Of a DNA stretch of 64,000 nt, positions 33,130 through 45,113 are shown one piece after another; positions within the stretch are counted from its first letter, which is position 1; each line of letters opens with the position of its first letter. The stretch covers positions 372,001-436,000 of the forward strand of contig JAQYUZ010000003.1 of the NCBI GenBank assembly GCA_033819885.1, given 5' to 3'. The position numbers were made by a program, and so were the translations under genes. The DNA is from Microbotryomycetes sp. JL201. Lineage: Eukaryota > Basidiomycota > Microbotryomycetes. The notes under the pieces were generated by a model that ran no database searches, was not told the origin of the DNA, and saw nothing but the letters and a program-made list of their open reading frames with translations.

Positions 33130-36100
33130 ATGTTTCGCTCGATCGTCGTCAAACGTGTCGCTGCACCGGCTGCAAAAGGCTTGCACACAACCGCGATCCG
33201 GTCGCTCGCAACAAGCTTGACGAGATGCCAAAAAGTCTCAGAGGACGTCGTCGACATCTCTTCGCAATACAAACACATTCAAACAAAGGACGGCACGTCG
33301 AAAGCGTCCGACCTCGCCCGCCGTCTGTCGCAAGCAGTCTTGCCAAAGCTCGAGAGACCGGATGTCAAGAAGGTTTTGATTGTCGGCTCTGGTGGCTTGT
33401 CTATCGGCCAAGCTGGAGAATTCGACTACTCTGGAGCTCAGGCCATCAAGGCCATGCGCGAGTCCAACGTCGAGACGATTCTCATCAATCCCAACATTGC
33501 CACAATTCAAACTTCTCATCAAATGGCGCACGAGGTCTATTGTATGTCGAGCTAACATACCGATCGACTGCACGCAAGCTGACCTCACGTTCTCTTCGCC
33601 AGACCTGCCCATCACGCCCGAATATGTCGCCTACATTCTCGAAAAGGAGCGTCCCGACGGTGTTCTGCTCACGTTCGGTGGTCAGACAGCTCTCAACGTC
33701 GGTGTTCAGCTCGAAAAGATGGGTGTCTTTGAGCGTCTCGGCGTCAAAGTCCTCGGAACCCAGATCCGCACTCTCGAGGTATCAGAAGATCGTGACCTGT
33801 TCGTCAAGGCCTTGACTGGTATGTCGTATTGCTCAAGACACCTCGATGCTATCGCTGACGCGCTTTGCAGAAATCGGTATCCCGGTCGCTCAATCGACGG
33901 CCGTCTCTACCGTCAAGGATGCGCTCGAGGCTGCAGACAAGATTGGTTACCCCGTTATCCTCCGATCGGCCTACTCTCTTGGTGGCCTCGGTTCTGGTTT
34001 TGCTGAAAACCCCGAAGAGCTGCGCGACTTGTCGGCCAAATCTCTTAGTCTTAGCCCTCAAGTCTTGATCGAGAAGTCGCTCAAAGGATGGAAGGAACTC
34101 GAGTACGAGGTCGTTCGTGACGCTGCAGACAACACAATCATCTGCTGCAACATGGAGGTAAGTTGCCTTGCCTGAGCTTGCTCCAGCTGCGTTGCTGATC
34201 ATGGGACGGTTCTCAGAACTTCGACCCTCTGGGCACACACACTGGTGACTCCATTGTTATAGCGCCTTCGCAAACGCTTTCCGATGTGAGTGGACGTAGC
34301 GCTCCTTGTTTAGAGACACGTTGTTGACTCGCTCGCCTTCAGGACGAGTACCACATGCTTCGATCTGCCGCCATCAAGATTGTCCGTCACGTCGGTGTCG
34401 TTGGCGAGTGCAACGTGCAGTACGCGCTGAACCCCAACAAGCGCGAGTACATGGTCATCGAGATGAACGCCCGTCTTTCTCGCTCGTCCGCCTTGGCGTC
34501 AAAGGCCACCGGTTACCCGTTGGCTTACACCGCTGCCAAGATCGCTCTTGGCCATACTCTACCCGAGTTGCCAAACGCCGTCACCAAGACAACAACTGCC
34601 TGCTTCGAACCCTCGCTCGACTACATCGTTACGAAGATTCCCAAGTGGGATTTGGCCAAGTTCCAGCACGTCAATCGCGAGGTCGGCTCATCCATGAAGT
34701 CTGTCGGCGAGGTCATGGCTATTGGTCGTACATTCGAAGAGTCTTTGCAGAAAGCTATCCGTCAAGTCGATCCCAGGTTCACCGGCTTCGAGGCCTACTT
34801 CAAGCCAGAGGATCTTGACCATGCACTCCGTGTTCCGACCGACCAGCGTCTGTTTGCCATTGCCCACGCCATGCTCAACTGCAACTACGACGTTGATCGC
34901 ATTCATGACATCACCAAGATCGATAAATGGTTCCTGTACAAGATTGACAATATTGTCGCCATCCACCGCCAACTGAAGGCTCTGCCGTCAATCGATGCCG
35001 TCGACCACGAACTCATGCTCAAGGCCAAGCGTCTGGGCTTCTCCGACAAGCAAATTGCCGACTTGTTGCCATCTAAGCCTTCCGAGAACCAAGTCCGCGC
35101 CCACCGCAAATCGCTCAAGGTCACGCCATTCGTCAAGCGTATCGACACGCTTGCCGCCGAGTACCCTGCCCACACCAACTACTTGTACACGACCTACAAC
35201 GCTACTGAGCACGACATCGAGTTCAACGATCAGGGAACCATGGTCCTGGGCTCTGGCGTTTACCGCATCGGCTCTTCTGTTGAGTTTGATTGGTGCGCCG
35301 TCAGCTGCGTGCGCAAGATCCGCGGTATGGGCAAGAAGACTGTCATGATCAACTACAACCCTGAAACTGTCTCGACCGACTTCGATGAGGCCGACCGCCT
35401 CTACTTTGAGGAGCTCGGTTGGGAGCGTGTCATGGACATCTACGAGCTCGAAGGCTCTGACGGCGTCGTTGTCTCTGTCGGAGGTCAACTGCCGCAAAAC
35501 ATTGCGCTGCGCCTGAAGGAGACTGGAGTCAACGTTCTTGGAACCGACCCTGAAAACATTGACAACGCCGAGGATCGTCACAAGTTCTCGTCGATTCTCG
35601 ACCAGAACGGCATCGATCAGCCCGAGTGGACCGAGGCGACGACTGTTGAAGCCGCCAAAGAATTTGCCAACAAGGTCACGTACCCCGTCTTGATCCGTCC
35701 GTCCTACGTCTTGTCCGGCGCCGCCATGAACGTTGTCTGGGACGAGTCGACGCTCGAACACTCGCTGACCGCTGCCGCCGAGGTTTCATCGGAACACCCA
35801 ACCGTCATCACCAAATTCATCGACGGAGCTCAAGAGATTGATATTGATGCCGTTGCACACAAGGGCGAGCTTTTGGTCCACGCCGTCTCGGAACACGTTG
35901 AGAATGCTGGTGTCCACTCTGGTGACGCCACACTCGTCTTGCCTCCGTTTTCGCTCGTCGATGACGACATGGCCCGCCTGAAGGAGATTGCCCGGAAAGT
36001 CGCCAAGGCTTTCAACATATCCGGTCCGTACAACATGCAAATCATTCGCAAGGCCGTGCCAGGTCAAGAGACAGTGTTCAAGGTTATCGAGTGCAACCTG

Positions 36101-36982
36101 CGTGCATCTCGCTCGTTCCCATTCGTATCCAAGGTTCTCGGCACCAACTTTATCGAGATCGCTGCGGCCGCTATCGTTGGCGAGAACGTGCCTGCACCAA
36201 TCGACTTGATGGAGAAGCAGCGAGACTATGTTGCTATCAAGGTTCCCGTATTTTCGTGGACGCGATTGGCCGGTGCCGATCCTTTCTTGGGTGGTGAGTT
36301 GTGACGGGTGCGATGCTAGGAGAGATTTATCAAACTGACGTGTCCTGTTCTATAGTCGAAATGAGCTCGACCGGAGAAGTGGCAGCTTTTGGAAAAGATC
36401 TTGAAGAAGGTAGATCCTCCCTAAGCTTGCTAGCGTGACCGCATCCGTATTCTTTGAAGAGGCTAACGCCTACGTTTCACAGCATATTGGGCTTCCCTCT
36501 CGTCTGTTAACGGCTTCCGTGTCCCACGTCCGATGTCTGGTGTGCTCCTTGGCGGCGATGTTGCGTTCCCGCAAATGGCGACGGTGGCAAAAGGCTTGTC
36601 AGAACTTGGCTTCAAGCTTTACTGCCAGAGCCCAGTCGTCGAGGAGTACCTCAACTCTTTGCCATACGTCGGCAAGGTCGAGCGCATTCACTTGCCCCCT
36701 CGCGACAAGCGCAAGCTGTTTGAACGGATCGAGCATTACGACATCCAGATTGTGATCAACCTTGCCAAGTCCCGCGCCAAGTCTGTACTTGACGAGGATT
36801 ACGTCGCTCGTCGCAATGCTACCGACTTTGGTGTGAATCTCATCACCAACCCCTTCTTGGCTGAGCTCTACGTCCGAGCCCTTCGTCGCAAGGTGCTCAA
36901 GGGAGAGTTGAACGGCTACATGGAGGGCCGCATTCCGACCGAAGTCAAGACTTGGTCCGAGTGGATCGGTTCACATGCTTAG
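33130..36982 (+). CDS. CPA2: Carbamoyl-phosphate synthase, arginine-specific large subunit
   Basis: Makes carbamoyl phosphate from glutamine-derived ammonia, bicarbonate and two ATP for arginine synthesis. Exons 33130-33541, 33603-33818, 33871-34157, 34217-34285, 34343-36293, 36356-36409 and 36483-36982 sum to 1,162 residues plus stop. Two ATP-grasp halves are visible: [20 protein letters not shown] and [20 protein letters not shown] in the first, [20 protein letters not shown] and [18 protein letters not shown] in the second. The MGS-like allosteric domain contains [16 protein letters not shown]. There is no glutaminase or aspartate transcarbamylase domain, so it is not URA2. The first 40 residues ([20 protein letters not shown]) look like a mitochondrial presequence, absent from the cytosolic yeast enzyme but known in Neurospora. 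The partner small subunit is not in this window. Confidence 0.95.
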
Positions 36983-37549
36983 TCTTCTTTACAGCCTTTT
37001 TGATACTTTCTTAGACCTGTCGACTGTACACCACCGTTCACACTATGTGCAAAGCAATCTTGTCTTTTTCCCGATGAACTGTCCATTCGAATGGAACTCC
37101 AGAGTCAGCAGCTAACGGAGACCGCATCCTGTAATAACGTGTGTGATCTGAACACTGAATGCAACATGTAAAGGCCCCGCCATTTATTCAAGCGAGCACT
37201 AGGCATCACTGTGCATTGGAGACATCGACATGTCGAGCAGGGGAGCCAAGTCTGGGAGATGCTTTGCATTGTCCGACACACCCTTCGTAAAACATTGCTG
37301 TCTGTCAAAAATTGACGTCTGCGGACCTAGAACATCTTGCCATGGCTTCATTACATCGACACCTTCGAAAACCGCCTACAGCCTCCATCGAAGACCCGTG
37401 TTGGCTGCGGCCTTTGGTACGGGTGCCTCCGCAAAGGCCGTAAACAAGGGCGTGATTGAGACAACTCCATCAAGAATGGCGTGCGTGTCTGTGCCCTCCT
37501 TCTGTCAACATCGGGTTCATCAGCTCCTTGGCTCGTGATAATCGAATGT
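36983..37549. other. Convergent spacer between CPA2 and SurE
   Basis: About 570 bp between two stop codons. Short frames exist on both strands, none with protein-like content or splice signals. It is probably two 3'UTRs. Confidence 0.45.
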
Positions 37550-38785
37550 TCAACGCACAAGGGAGGACGGCGTCGGATTGACGAGACCGCCAATGTCTGG
37601 TGCGAAAACAAACTTGAGAGGCCTTTCAAAGTGCTCATCGTGCATTTTCAAAGCGTTGTCATCCTCGGGGTCTGAAGGCACAACGTGCGTCTCGTCTTCG
37701 TCTTGCGGAATCGCTGCTGGACCTCCCTCGTCCTCTGCTGGCGGCGCCTCTGAAATCGATTTGAACAAACGACCATATTTGTTGCGTGCAACTGTTGTCC
37801 ATTGAATCTCTGGGCCTTCTGGAACGCAAATCGCCGGCATTAACTGCGCAGGACAAGTTCAGATAATCAAGACGCGGCCTGCCGCACGAATGAGCTTACC
37901 GGAACATTGACACTGTAAACATCAACTTTGTCCTCTCCTTCGCCAAAGCCGATCTCCCAGAGCCGCTTGATAATCTCGACTGACAACTTGGTGGCGGCAT
38001 CGCGAATTTCTTGTGACGGCGGCTTATAATGCTGCATCAAGCCCCAACTGAGAGCTATTGCCGGTGTCCCCGAAATTGCAGCGCTCATAGCCGCTCCGAT
38101 CGTGCCCCTGACACCCCCAAAAGCTGTCAGTCTCTCAACTTGCCTTGCGAAATGGGAAAAACCCCTTCCACTCACGACGACATTGCAAATGCCGTGCCCG
38201 TATTCCTTCCAAGATTTGGTCCACTGATGAGAATGTCGAACGTGCCATGTGGGAATAAAGAGTACAGCATGATGTTTGAGCAAGTGGCGGGCGTGCCGCT
38301 GAGCGCGATCCATTCGCCGGCGTCTTCGCCTTGCTTCAAAGGGCGTGGCAGGTCTGACCATTCACCTTGAGTGCCGTCCGGTCCACGAGGATAGAAGTAC
38401 CTCCCCGTTGTCGTTTGAGCGATCAGGTAGCTGTTGCTGACCCACGAGCGCTGGCCATCGGGTATGCAAACCTGCGCGACGATTGTCGTTATTTGTAACA
38501 TAATGAAACCGAGGAACATTGAGCGTACCTTGGTGGGGAAGCCGGCTTCGATGAGCGCCTTGGCGAGAGGGTAGACGAAAGGCGACGCTCCGGACATGTC
38601 GGTTGGCGGGCCATCATCATTCTGTCGTATTTGAAATGCAGCCCAATGGCCTGTCAGCCTCATGAGGCACTTCGCTTCGGCACAGCGGCCGGTCCGATGC
38701 CGTCATGCCAGGCCGAGAAGCGTAGGGACAAGCGTACAGTTATCAGAATCCGTGGCAGCCGCTTGAAGCTGCCTTTCGAGGACAT
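37550..38785 (-). CDS. SurE-family 5'/3'-nucleotidase (stand-alone)
   Basis: Predicted metal-dependent phosphatase of nucleoside monophosphates. Exons 38785-38738, 38621-38529, 38471-38176, 38107-37900 and 37843-37550 sum to 312 residues plus stop, all phases agreeing. The start exon MSSKGSFKRLPRILIT splices into NDDGPPTDMSGASPFVYPLA, so the catalytic NDDG metal site spans intron 1. Later SurE hallmarks are ALSGTPATCSNIML, DILISGPNLGRNTG (second metal ligand) and GTIGAAMSAAISGTPAIALS. In budding yeast Pby1 this domain is fused to a tubulin-tyrosine-ligase-like domain. Here the protein ends about 90 residues after the SurE core, and a TTL-type gene lies separately at 54666-56218. The C terminus is acidic (PQDEDETHVVPSDPEDD). 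Confidence 0.87.
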
Positions 38786-38912
38786 GGCTCTGCGTCTTTG
38801 CTAGCTGCGAGACGGAGGAATGCAGAGCAGACAGCGAACGGAACGCTGACCGAAATAATTCTGATTATGAACATGTGGTGTCGATTGGCAGACCATGAAG
38901 CTACAATGATAT

Positions 38913-39808
38913 CTATTCCAATGTGTGGTAGCCCGAACCTTCTGCGCGAGCAGGTGCAGCGGGCTGGGCGGGAGGAACGGACGATCGAGGGGGCTGCGGC
39001 TGCTGTTGTTGTTGTTGCGCCCGAGATGGCGGAGCGCGCGGTGCCTCAAAGTCATCTTGAGGTGCCTGCTGGTATCCTCCTTGCTGCTGTGAAGCAGACC
39101 ACACTGCATCGGCGGATGAGATTAGCAGAAATGATCGCCACGACAGACAAAACGGCTCGGCGACAGGTCGAAAAAGTCTTTAAATGCCAGCTTACAGGTT
39201 TCGCCGCTTCTCGGCGGAAAGCCGCCAGGGAGCCCACCTGGCAGAGAAGAAGGCAAGTTGAAAGTGGCGTGCCCTTGCTCGCGCAGATGACCGAGTGCCG
39301 AAATCAGCGAGATGGGCTGTCAAGAAGCCCCGTTCAAAAGGTTAGAAGGTCAGATCAGCCGATTGATTTGAAAACGCCTGTCGTCAACCAACCTTGAGCA
39401 AAAAGTTTGCGACGATGAGTAGCCAGGCCAGTGTGCCTGTTCCGTACTGGAGCAACCACAAGAAATCGAGCAGAAACGAGGCCCCAAACAAGGTTGTGAA
39501 CTGCAGCAGGCGTCTGTGTTAATGCACAGCGCCCGACGTCGCGCTCGGGCCTCATCGGCACTGACCAGGCGCATGCTCTCGCCTCCGTCGTTCATCTCTC
39601 TGGTGACGATGACGAGGCCATACAGGGCCAGCGGCAGGTTCCAAGTGGGCGAGCTAGAGAGTGCGGCGAGGAGCGACAGCGTGGCATGGCCGACGAGCAA
39701 CCGCGAGACGTCGAGGTGCAGCAGCTCAGACTGCTCAGCAGGGTACGGCACGTCACACGATATATGTCAGCTCAATATCTGTTGGCACGAGACTACTTGA
39801 CGAACCAT
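38913..39808 (-). CDS. AGTRAP-like four-helix membrane protein
   Basis: Small polytopic protein resembling the angiotensin II type 1 receptor-associated protein family. Four hydrophobic helices are visible: LLVGHATLSLLAAL, WNLPLALYGLVIVTREM, FTTLFGASFLLDFLWLLQYG, and GTLAWLLIVANFLLK. The last is followed by the characteristic KPISLISALGHLREQG, matching the LLLKPLS/YHMYRERG junction of AGTRAP. A Gln/Pro-rich cytoplasmic tail ends GSGYHTLE. At least four introns are needed (acceptors near 39350 and 39105; the last exon is 39104-38913). The first exon is tiny: ATG at 39808 with either an immediate intron or MVRQ before it, then SELLHLDVSRLLVG. Function in fungi is unknown to me; trafficking of membrane cargo is a guess from the animal family. 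Confidence 0.62.
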
Positions 39809-40005
39809 GATGCGACCCTCGACGTGCGCAGCTGAAGTGGGCTATGATCGAACCGCGTTTCAACATGGGACCGTTGCGAACCGCTGTCGGGTACCTCACT
39901 CACTCACACGCTTCTTCCACAATTGCACCTAGCTCCTTCCTGTCTCGCTTTGCGCTCCATATCAGCTCTGGGACGACGGCAAGAGGCGCACCACATCGAA
40001 GGGTC
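39809..40005. promoter_or_regulatory. Very short bidirectional promoter
   Basis: Only 197 bp separate the AGTRAP-like start (minus) from the preferred dehydrogenase start (plus). If the upstream in-frame ATG at 39844 is used instead, just 35 bp remain. Tandem CACTCACTCAC lies at about 39896-39908. Confidence 0.5.
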
Positions 40006-41093
40006 ATGGCGACTGACAGCATCATCGTCTTGGATGACTACCAAAACAGATCTGCTGCAGCAGACTGGTCAGTTGTCGGCCAAGTCCCCATCACAACAAT
40101 GCGCTTGCCCATCAGCAGTGACAAGCTCGTCGAGACGCTCAAGCCTCACTCGATTATATGTTGCATGCGGGAACGGACAAGGTTTCCCAAACAAGTAATC
40201 GAACAACTACCCAACCTGCGCTTCCTATGCACGACTGGTATGCGCAAGTCAGTAGCTACGAAGCAATCGCGAATTCTGGAGCTCCATTTGACGTCTGCTG
40301 TTCAACAGTCGCGCTATCGATTTGACCGCTTGCAAAGCTCGAAATGTCACTGTGAGCGGAACGAGTGCCCAAGGAAACTCCTCTGCTGGGGCTGTCGAAC
40401 AGACTTGGGCTTTGATCCTCGCGCTCGCTAGGCGCATCGTCACAGAGCACGAAGCCACGAGACACGGCGAGTGGCAGACAGGGGTCGCCACCGGCCTCGA
40501 AGGTAAGACTCTCGGACTGGTTGGACTGGGTCGATTAGGCAGACAGGCCGCCAAGATCGGCAAGGCCTTCGACATGCGCGTCATTTGCTGGTCACCGAAC
40601 ATGACCCATGCCCGGGCTCAAGAGGCTGGCGTCGAATACTCTGGTTCTCTTGAGGTCTTGATGAAGACGGCAGACGTCGTTTCGCTTCACATTATCTTGT
40701 CAGACTCGACGACAGGATTGATCGGTGCCACAGAGCTCGATTGGATGAAGCCCTCAGCAATCCTTGTCAACACGTCAAGAGGGCAGCTAATCGATGAAAA
40801 AGCGCTGCTTGCAGCTCTGCCAAATCTTGGAGGGGTGGGACTGGACGTATTTGATGTTGAACCGCTGCCGGGAGACCATCCGCTCCGGAAGGCGAACAAT
40901 GTGATTCTGTCGCCGCATATGGGTGCGTCATAAACGATTGAGGCCGGCTGCGAAAACTGACCTTTCTTGTCCTACAGGTTACGTGGATGACACGACTTTT
41001 GATTCGTGGTGGGAGCAGATCCCGCAGAACGTGGCTGCTTTTCTCGCTGGCAAGCCGGTGAGGGTGTTGGATGCAGACGTATCTGTGTTCTAG
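40006..41093 (+). CDS. D-isomer-specific 2-hydroxyacid dehydrogenase
   Basis: NAD(P)-dependent reduction of 2-keto acids to D-2-hydroxyacids (formate/phosphoglycerate dehydrogenase superfamily). Exons 40006-40247, 40309-40922 and 40978-41093 give 323 residues plus stop. The substrate lobe has NLRFLCTTGMRNRAIDL (across intron 1). The Rossmann lobe has GKTLGLVGLGRLGRQAAKIG. Catalytic Arg, Glu and His are visible in NTSRGQLIDEKAL, DVFDVEPLPGDHPL and NVILSPHMGYVDDT. An in-frame ATG at 39844 would add 54 residues (MIEPRFNMGPLRTAVGYLTH), rich in Ser and poor in acids, a possible mitochondrial leader. Both starts are plausible. It is shorter than serine-pathway phosphoglycerate dehydrogenase and lacks the ACT domain, so that role is unlikely. 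Substrate unknown. Confidence 0.9.
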
Positions 41094-41179
41094 AATGAGA
41101 AATCCGACATTTTGTGGGGTCTATCAGCGACCTTTTCAGCCTGTGAGCTCGGGCCTCTCTTCTTCCGCTCGGACCAACC

Positions 41180-44042
41180 ATGTTGCGCCCCCGTCCGCCA
41201 GGCTATCGGTCTATACAGCACAGTCCCTGCCGATGCCAGTCAAGGCCGTTCACGTCATCTTCATCGCGACCGAGCTGGAGGCGGCCGGCTGCCTCGTCGG
41301 CGCTCCCAATCGATATCTCTGACGAGGTACAAGCTGCTTTGGCAGCAAAGCGACCTGTCGTAGCACTCGAGAGCACACTCATTACTCATGGCGAGCTACA
41401 AGATACTAAACGGAGGTGCTTCGCCTCGCCGTCCTAACACTCGCATCTTGTACCATCAGGCCTGCCCCTCCCTCACGCTGCCGAACTTCCAAAGGATTGT
41501 GAAAGTATTTTGAGAGCACAGGGTGTGACTCCGGCGACAATTGCGATCCTAGGCGGCAGGATCAAAGTCGGGCTGTCAAACTCTCAGCTTGACGAACTGG
41601 CAGAAAAGGGAGATCAAGCCAAGCGGGACGGCGGTGCCAAGCTGTGGAAAGTTGGAAGAAGAGAGCTGGGAACAGCTGTTGTAAAGGTAGACAAAGCCTG
41701 GGGAAGTCTTGGGATGTCCAGGAGGAGCTGATCTGGTTTGTCGGCAGAGAGTGGACGGGGGCACGACAGTGTCAGGCACAATGGCCGTCGCACACATGAC
41801 AGGTATCAAAGTTTTCTCGACAGGTGGAATCGGGGGCGTCCACCGAGGCGCTGAGACAAGTGAGCCGGGCCTGGCGGTCGTCAGCCGTATCCTCACTGGG
41901 CGTGCTATCGGCAGGCTTCGACATCTCGTCGGACCTCATCTCATTGGCAGACACACCTGTAGCAGTTGTGTGTGCAGGATCAAAGTCAATTTTGGACATT
42001 GGTCTGACGCTGGAGTATCTGGCAAGTCTTTAAGCTCACTCGCGTGCAGCCGAACTGATCGTCGCAGTCCACAGGAAGCTCATGCTGTTCCTGTTGCTGC
42101 TCTCGGGACGCCTGATTGGCCAGCGTTTTACACGCCGCGGTCCGGATTCAAAGTGAGTAGCAGTGGCACAATTCCGTCACTTCGGCCTAAAGCAATCGTA
42201 TTGCAGGCGCCAATGCAGCTCGACGACGCGAAAGAGGTGGCAAAAACAATATGTGCGCTTGCATGTTGAGTCTTACCGAGCTCAAAAGAGCTGGTCATTG
42301 ACCCTGTGTAGACATGACGGACCAGCTGGGGCTGCCCAGCAGTCTTTTGCTCGGTGTGCCCATCCCGCAGGAGTATCACGCAGCTAGCGATGCGCTACAA
42401 GAAGCTGTTGAGCAAGCGGTGCTGGAAAGTGTCGAGAACGGAATGTCAAAGTCGGGCAAAGCAGTCACACCGTGGTTGCTCGGTCGGGTTGCAGAGCTCA
42501 CTCGAGGAAGCTCCGTGGACAGCAGTGCGTCTGATGCTCTGTTGATGACAGGTCAGAGAGTCTGACCGAATACACGCGCTTGCACAGACAAAGCCTTGAT
42601 TAAGAACAACGTCAAGGTCGGCGGACAGGTCGCGTCCGAATTGTCTTGCTTGCTGAACCAGGTTTGAGCCATTCATTCATTGTCTTTGCAATGTGAGCTG
42701 AAACTTGGTCACACGTACAACCAGAACCAGTCGCAGTTGACGGGATTTCAGCCATCGGCGCCCACTATCAAGAGTACGAGTGGTGCCCGGCCGCTACAGT
42801 CGCGCAAATCGCCTTTAGTCGTCATCGGCTCGCTCGCGATTGACATTACAATGCGGGCACTCTCGGACGATCCGTCTCGGACGACAGCACCTGGAACAGT
42901 CTCGTTGTCGATTGGTGGAGTTGCAAGCAACGTCGCCAGAGCGGCTTACTCGATAGGCGTCGAGGATGTCAAGCTCATCGCACCTCTGGGAAACGATTGG
43001 ACCGGAGATGTTGCTAAGCGAGGGCTCGCAGAATCTGGACTTCGTGACGATGGACTCCTTATCGACGATGCTCGTAGAACTGCCACTTGCGGCATCTTGC
43101 TCGACAAGGAAGGAGATTTGTTCGGCGGGATTGCAGACATGGACATTACTGAAGGAATGTCTGCTGACGATGTGATTGAAAAACTCGAGAACAGCCGACC
43201 GAGGGTGATGTGTTTTGATGGCAACGTGAACGAGCACGTCATGACAGAAATTGTGCAACACTGCCAAGCAAACCACGTCCAAAGTCAGTGACAATCGATG
43301 GCTGCGTAGATTAGGCCTAATACGATCTTTCTGCAGCCTTTTTCGAGCCGACTTCGAATGCCAAGTCGATCAAATCATTGCGTGCTCTCGCATCTATATC
43401 CCCGGCAACAGACTCAGAACGTGCCCGGGTCGACTATACGACGCCAAATGTGCACGAGCTCTCAATCATGTACAACTACGTGAGAGACAACTCGCACCTC
43501 GCCCAATTCCAGATGGGTTTATGGTTCGACTTTATTAACGTTTCAGCGGATGCACTCGCCAGGAGCTTGCCTGCTTGGATTAATAATGAGGGGGTTGTCG
43601 TCATGGCGGTCCAGCTCTTGACGTGCTTCCGTTGCCTGCTTGTCAAAAGCGGCGAACGAGGTGTGGTTGTCGTTCAGAGGGTGTCAGGTCCTGCCAACGT
43701 TGCCCAATGGAAACGCCTCGGACATGCGAACGGAACAGTCGTTGCCGCCAGCTCGGGTGGGCCCGACGAGGCGGTCGTCATCAGACACTATCCGTCTTTC
43801 ACAATTGATCCGAGCGAAATCGAGTCGGTCACAGGTGCCGGTGACAATTTCGCCGGCGCGCTCTTGGCTGGCCTCGTCAACGGACACGATATGCAGGTCC
43901 CTCAATCTCTGGATCGGCTTGTCAGCACTGCTCAAAAGTGAGTGTCGCTGACGTCGCGCAAGCAGGCTAAAACCTGACGAGGTCTCTGTCGTCGAACAGA
44001 GCTGCCATTGCCACCTTGAAAAGCCCCGGCGCTGTCGCGTGA
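41180..44042 (+). CDS. Bifunctional pseudouridine-5'-phosphate glycosidase and PfkB-family pseudouridine kinase
   Basis: Two-step pseudouridine salvage: a C-terminal kinase phosphorylates pseudouridine and the N-terminal glycosidase splits the product to uracil and ribose 5-phosphate. PsuG hallmarks: [20 protein letters not shown] (across intron 1), [15 protein letters not shown], and [20 protein letters not shown] with [10 protein letters not shown]. Further PsuG sequence extends to [15 protein letters not shown] at 42640. A short linker leads to the PfkB domain: [40 protein letters not shown], and the kinase signature [19 protein letters not shown] near the end. About nine introns; the first (41391-41459) uses a GC donor. 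The first 40 residues ([20 protein letters not shown]) look like a mitochondrial presequence. Only 86 bp separate it from the upstream dehydrogenase stop. The fusion itself is known in eukaryotes. Confidence 0.9.
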
Positions 44043-44292
44043 GCATTTTCGACTTTTTCTTGATTGCTTCGCATTGACGTTCCGCTGGCATCAGCGATCA
44101 CGCGACTCTACGCAGATTGATTTCCGTAAAGGGAGTGTGACAGGCGTCTGATTTTCAGTCTCTGGAAGAATCACCTTGTTGTTAATGTATACATACGACC
44201 GATGATGCAGTGGTATTTTCTATCGCACGTGATGGAATGGGCTTGCGAAGGTTTGCCTTCCGCGCTCCAAAGAGACGACATACCGCGGGACC
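44043..44292 (+). other. Intergenic region before bL32m
   Basis: 250 bp between two plus-strand genes, with no recognised feature. Confidence 0.4.
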
Positions 44293-44883
44293 ATGGCCGC
44301 CATGTTTTCCAACGCTTGCAGTCCTGCTCGACGCACGCTGATGCAGCGAGTGACCGCCCAGTGGCCGACTGTCGCTTTTGCGTCTTCGTCTCGGCAACCG
44401 GCGCTCCCGCTGGTGTCGACATCGGCGTCCCTGCATTTCAACATCGCCATTAGTGAATCAAGACCGCAAAGCGAGCCTGTCTCGGCTGTCGAGCGATGGC
44501 AGTCGCTGTGGGTGCCGGCACAAGAGACGCTCGCCGGTCTGCGCGACTTGTTGCCGCCGTGGCTTCTCGCTGCACCAAAGAGGCGAACAACACACTCTGC
44601 AAAACGTATGAGACACTCGAACAAGGGATTGAAGGAGAAGCACAGTCAGTCTAGAGGACACGCGCGTGCACGCGCTCGCGCCAGAAGCGCCATTTTACCA
44701 TCAAGCTGAACCCTTTGCTCCCGTGTTTGTTTGCGCGCACTAGACATCGTCGCATGTCCAGGATGTGGCGCACCCAAACTAGCCCACCACTTGTGCCACG
44801 ACTGCCACGTCGGATTCAGGCAGGAGATCCACGCGGAGGCGAAGCAGCGTTCAACACAGCGGCGGACAGACGAGGCGCAATAG
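44293..44883 (+). CDS. MRPL32: Mitochondrial ribosomal protein bL32m
   Basis: Zinc-binding protein of the mitochondrial large subunit. Exons 44293-44644 and 44744-44883 (99-nt intron) give 163 residues plus stop. The first 60-80 residues form a presequence (MAAMFSNACSPARRTLMQRV) that in yeast is removed by the m-AAA protease. The mature part begins near PKRRTTHSAKRMRHSNKGLK. The zinc site, IVACPGCGAPKLAHHLCHDC, is completed only after splicing, which supplies the Asn before IVACPGC. The C terminus is charged and ends RTDEAQ. Length and order match fungal bL32m. The unspliced first frame continues as an artefact of RARARARS repeats encoded by the intron. Confidence 0.93.
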
Positions 44884-45113
44884 ACGGACAGTTGCTAGTA
44901 GACACACTCACGACGGCGCGTGCTTGTATTTCTATTGATAGCATACGAACCCACGAGTCCGCCATCCTTACCTAGGAGTCTTTCGCCACTACTCCGCGGG
45001 CCTGGGCCTGGCCCTTTTCTAAGATACAAACACGCGAGAACCCGTCCAAGGTGCTTTTGGTGTCGTCAAGCCTTACAGCGTCCTCCGCCCTCGGTCGGCT
45101 GACGGGTGCACAG

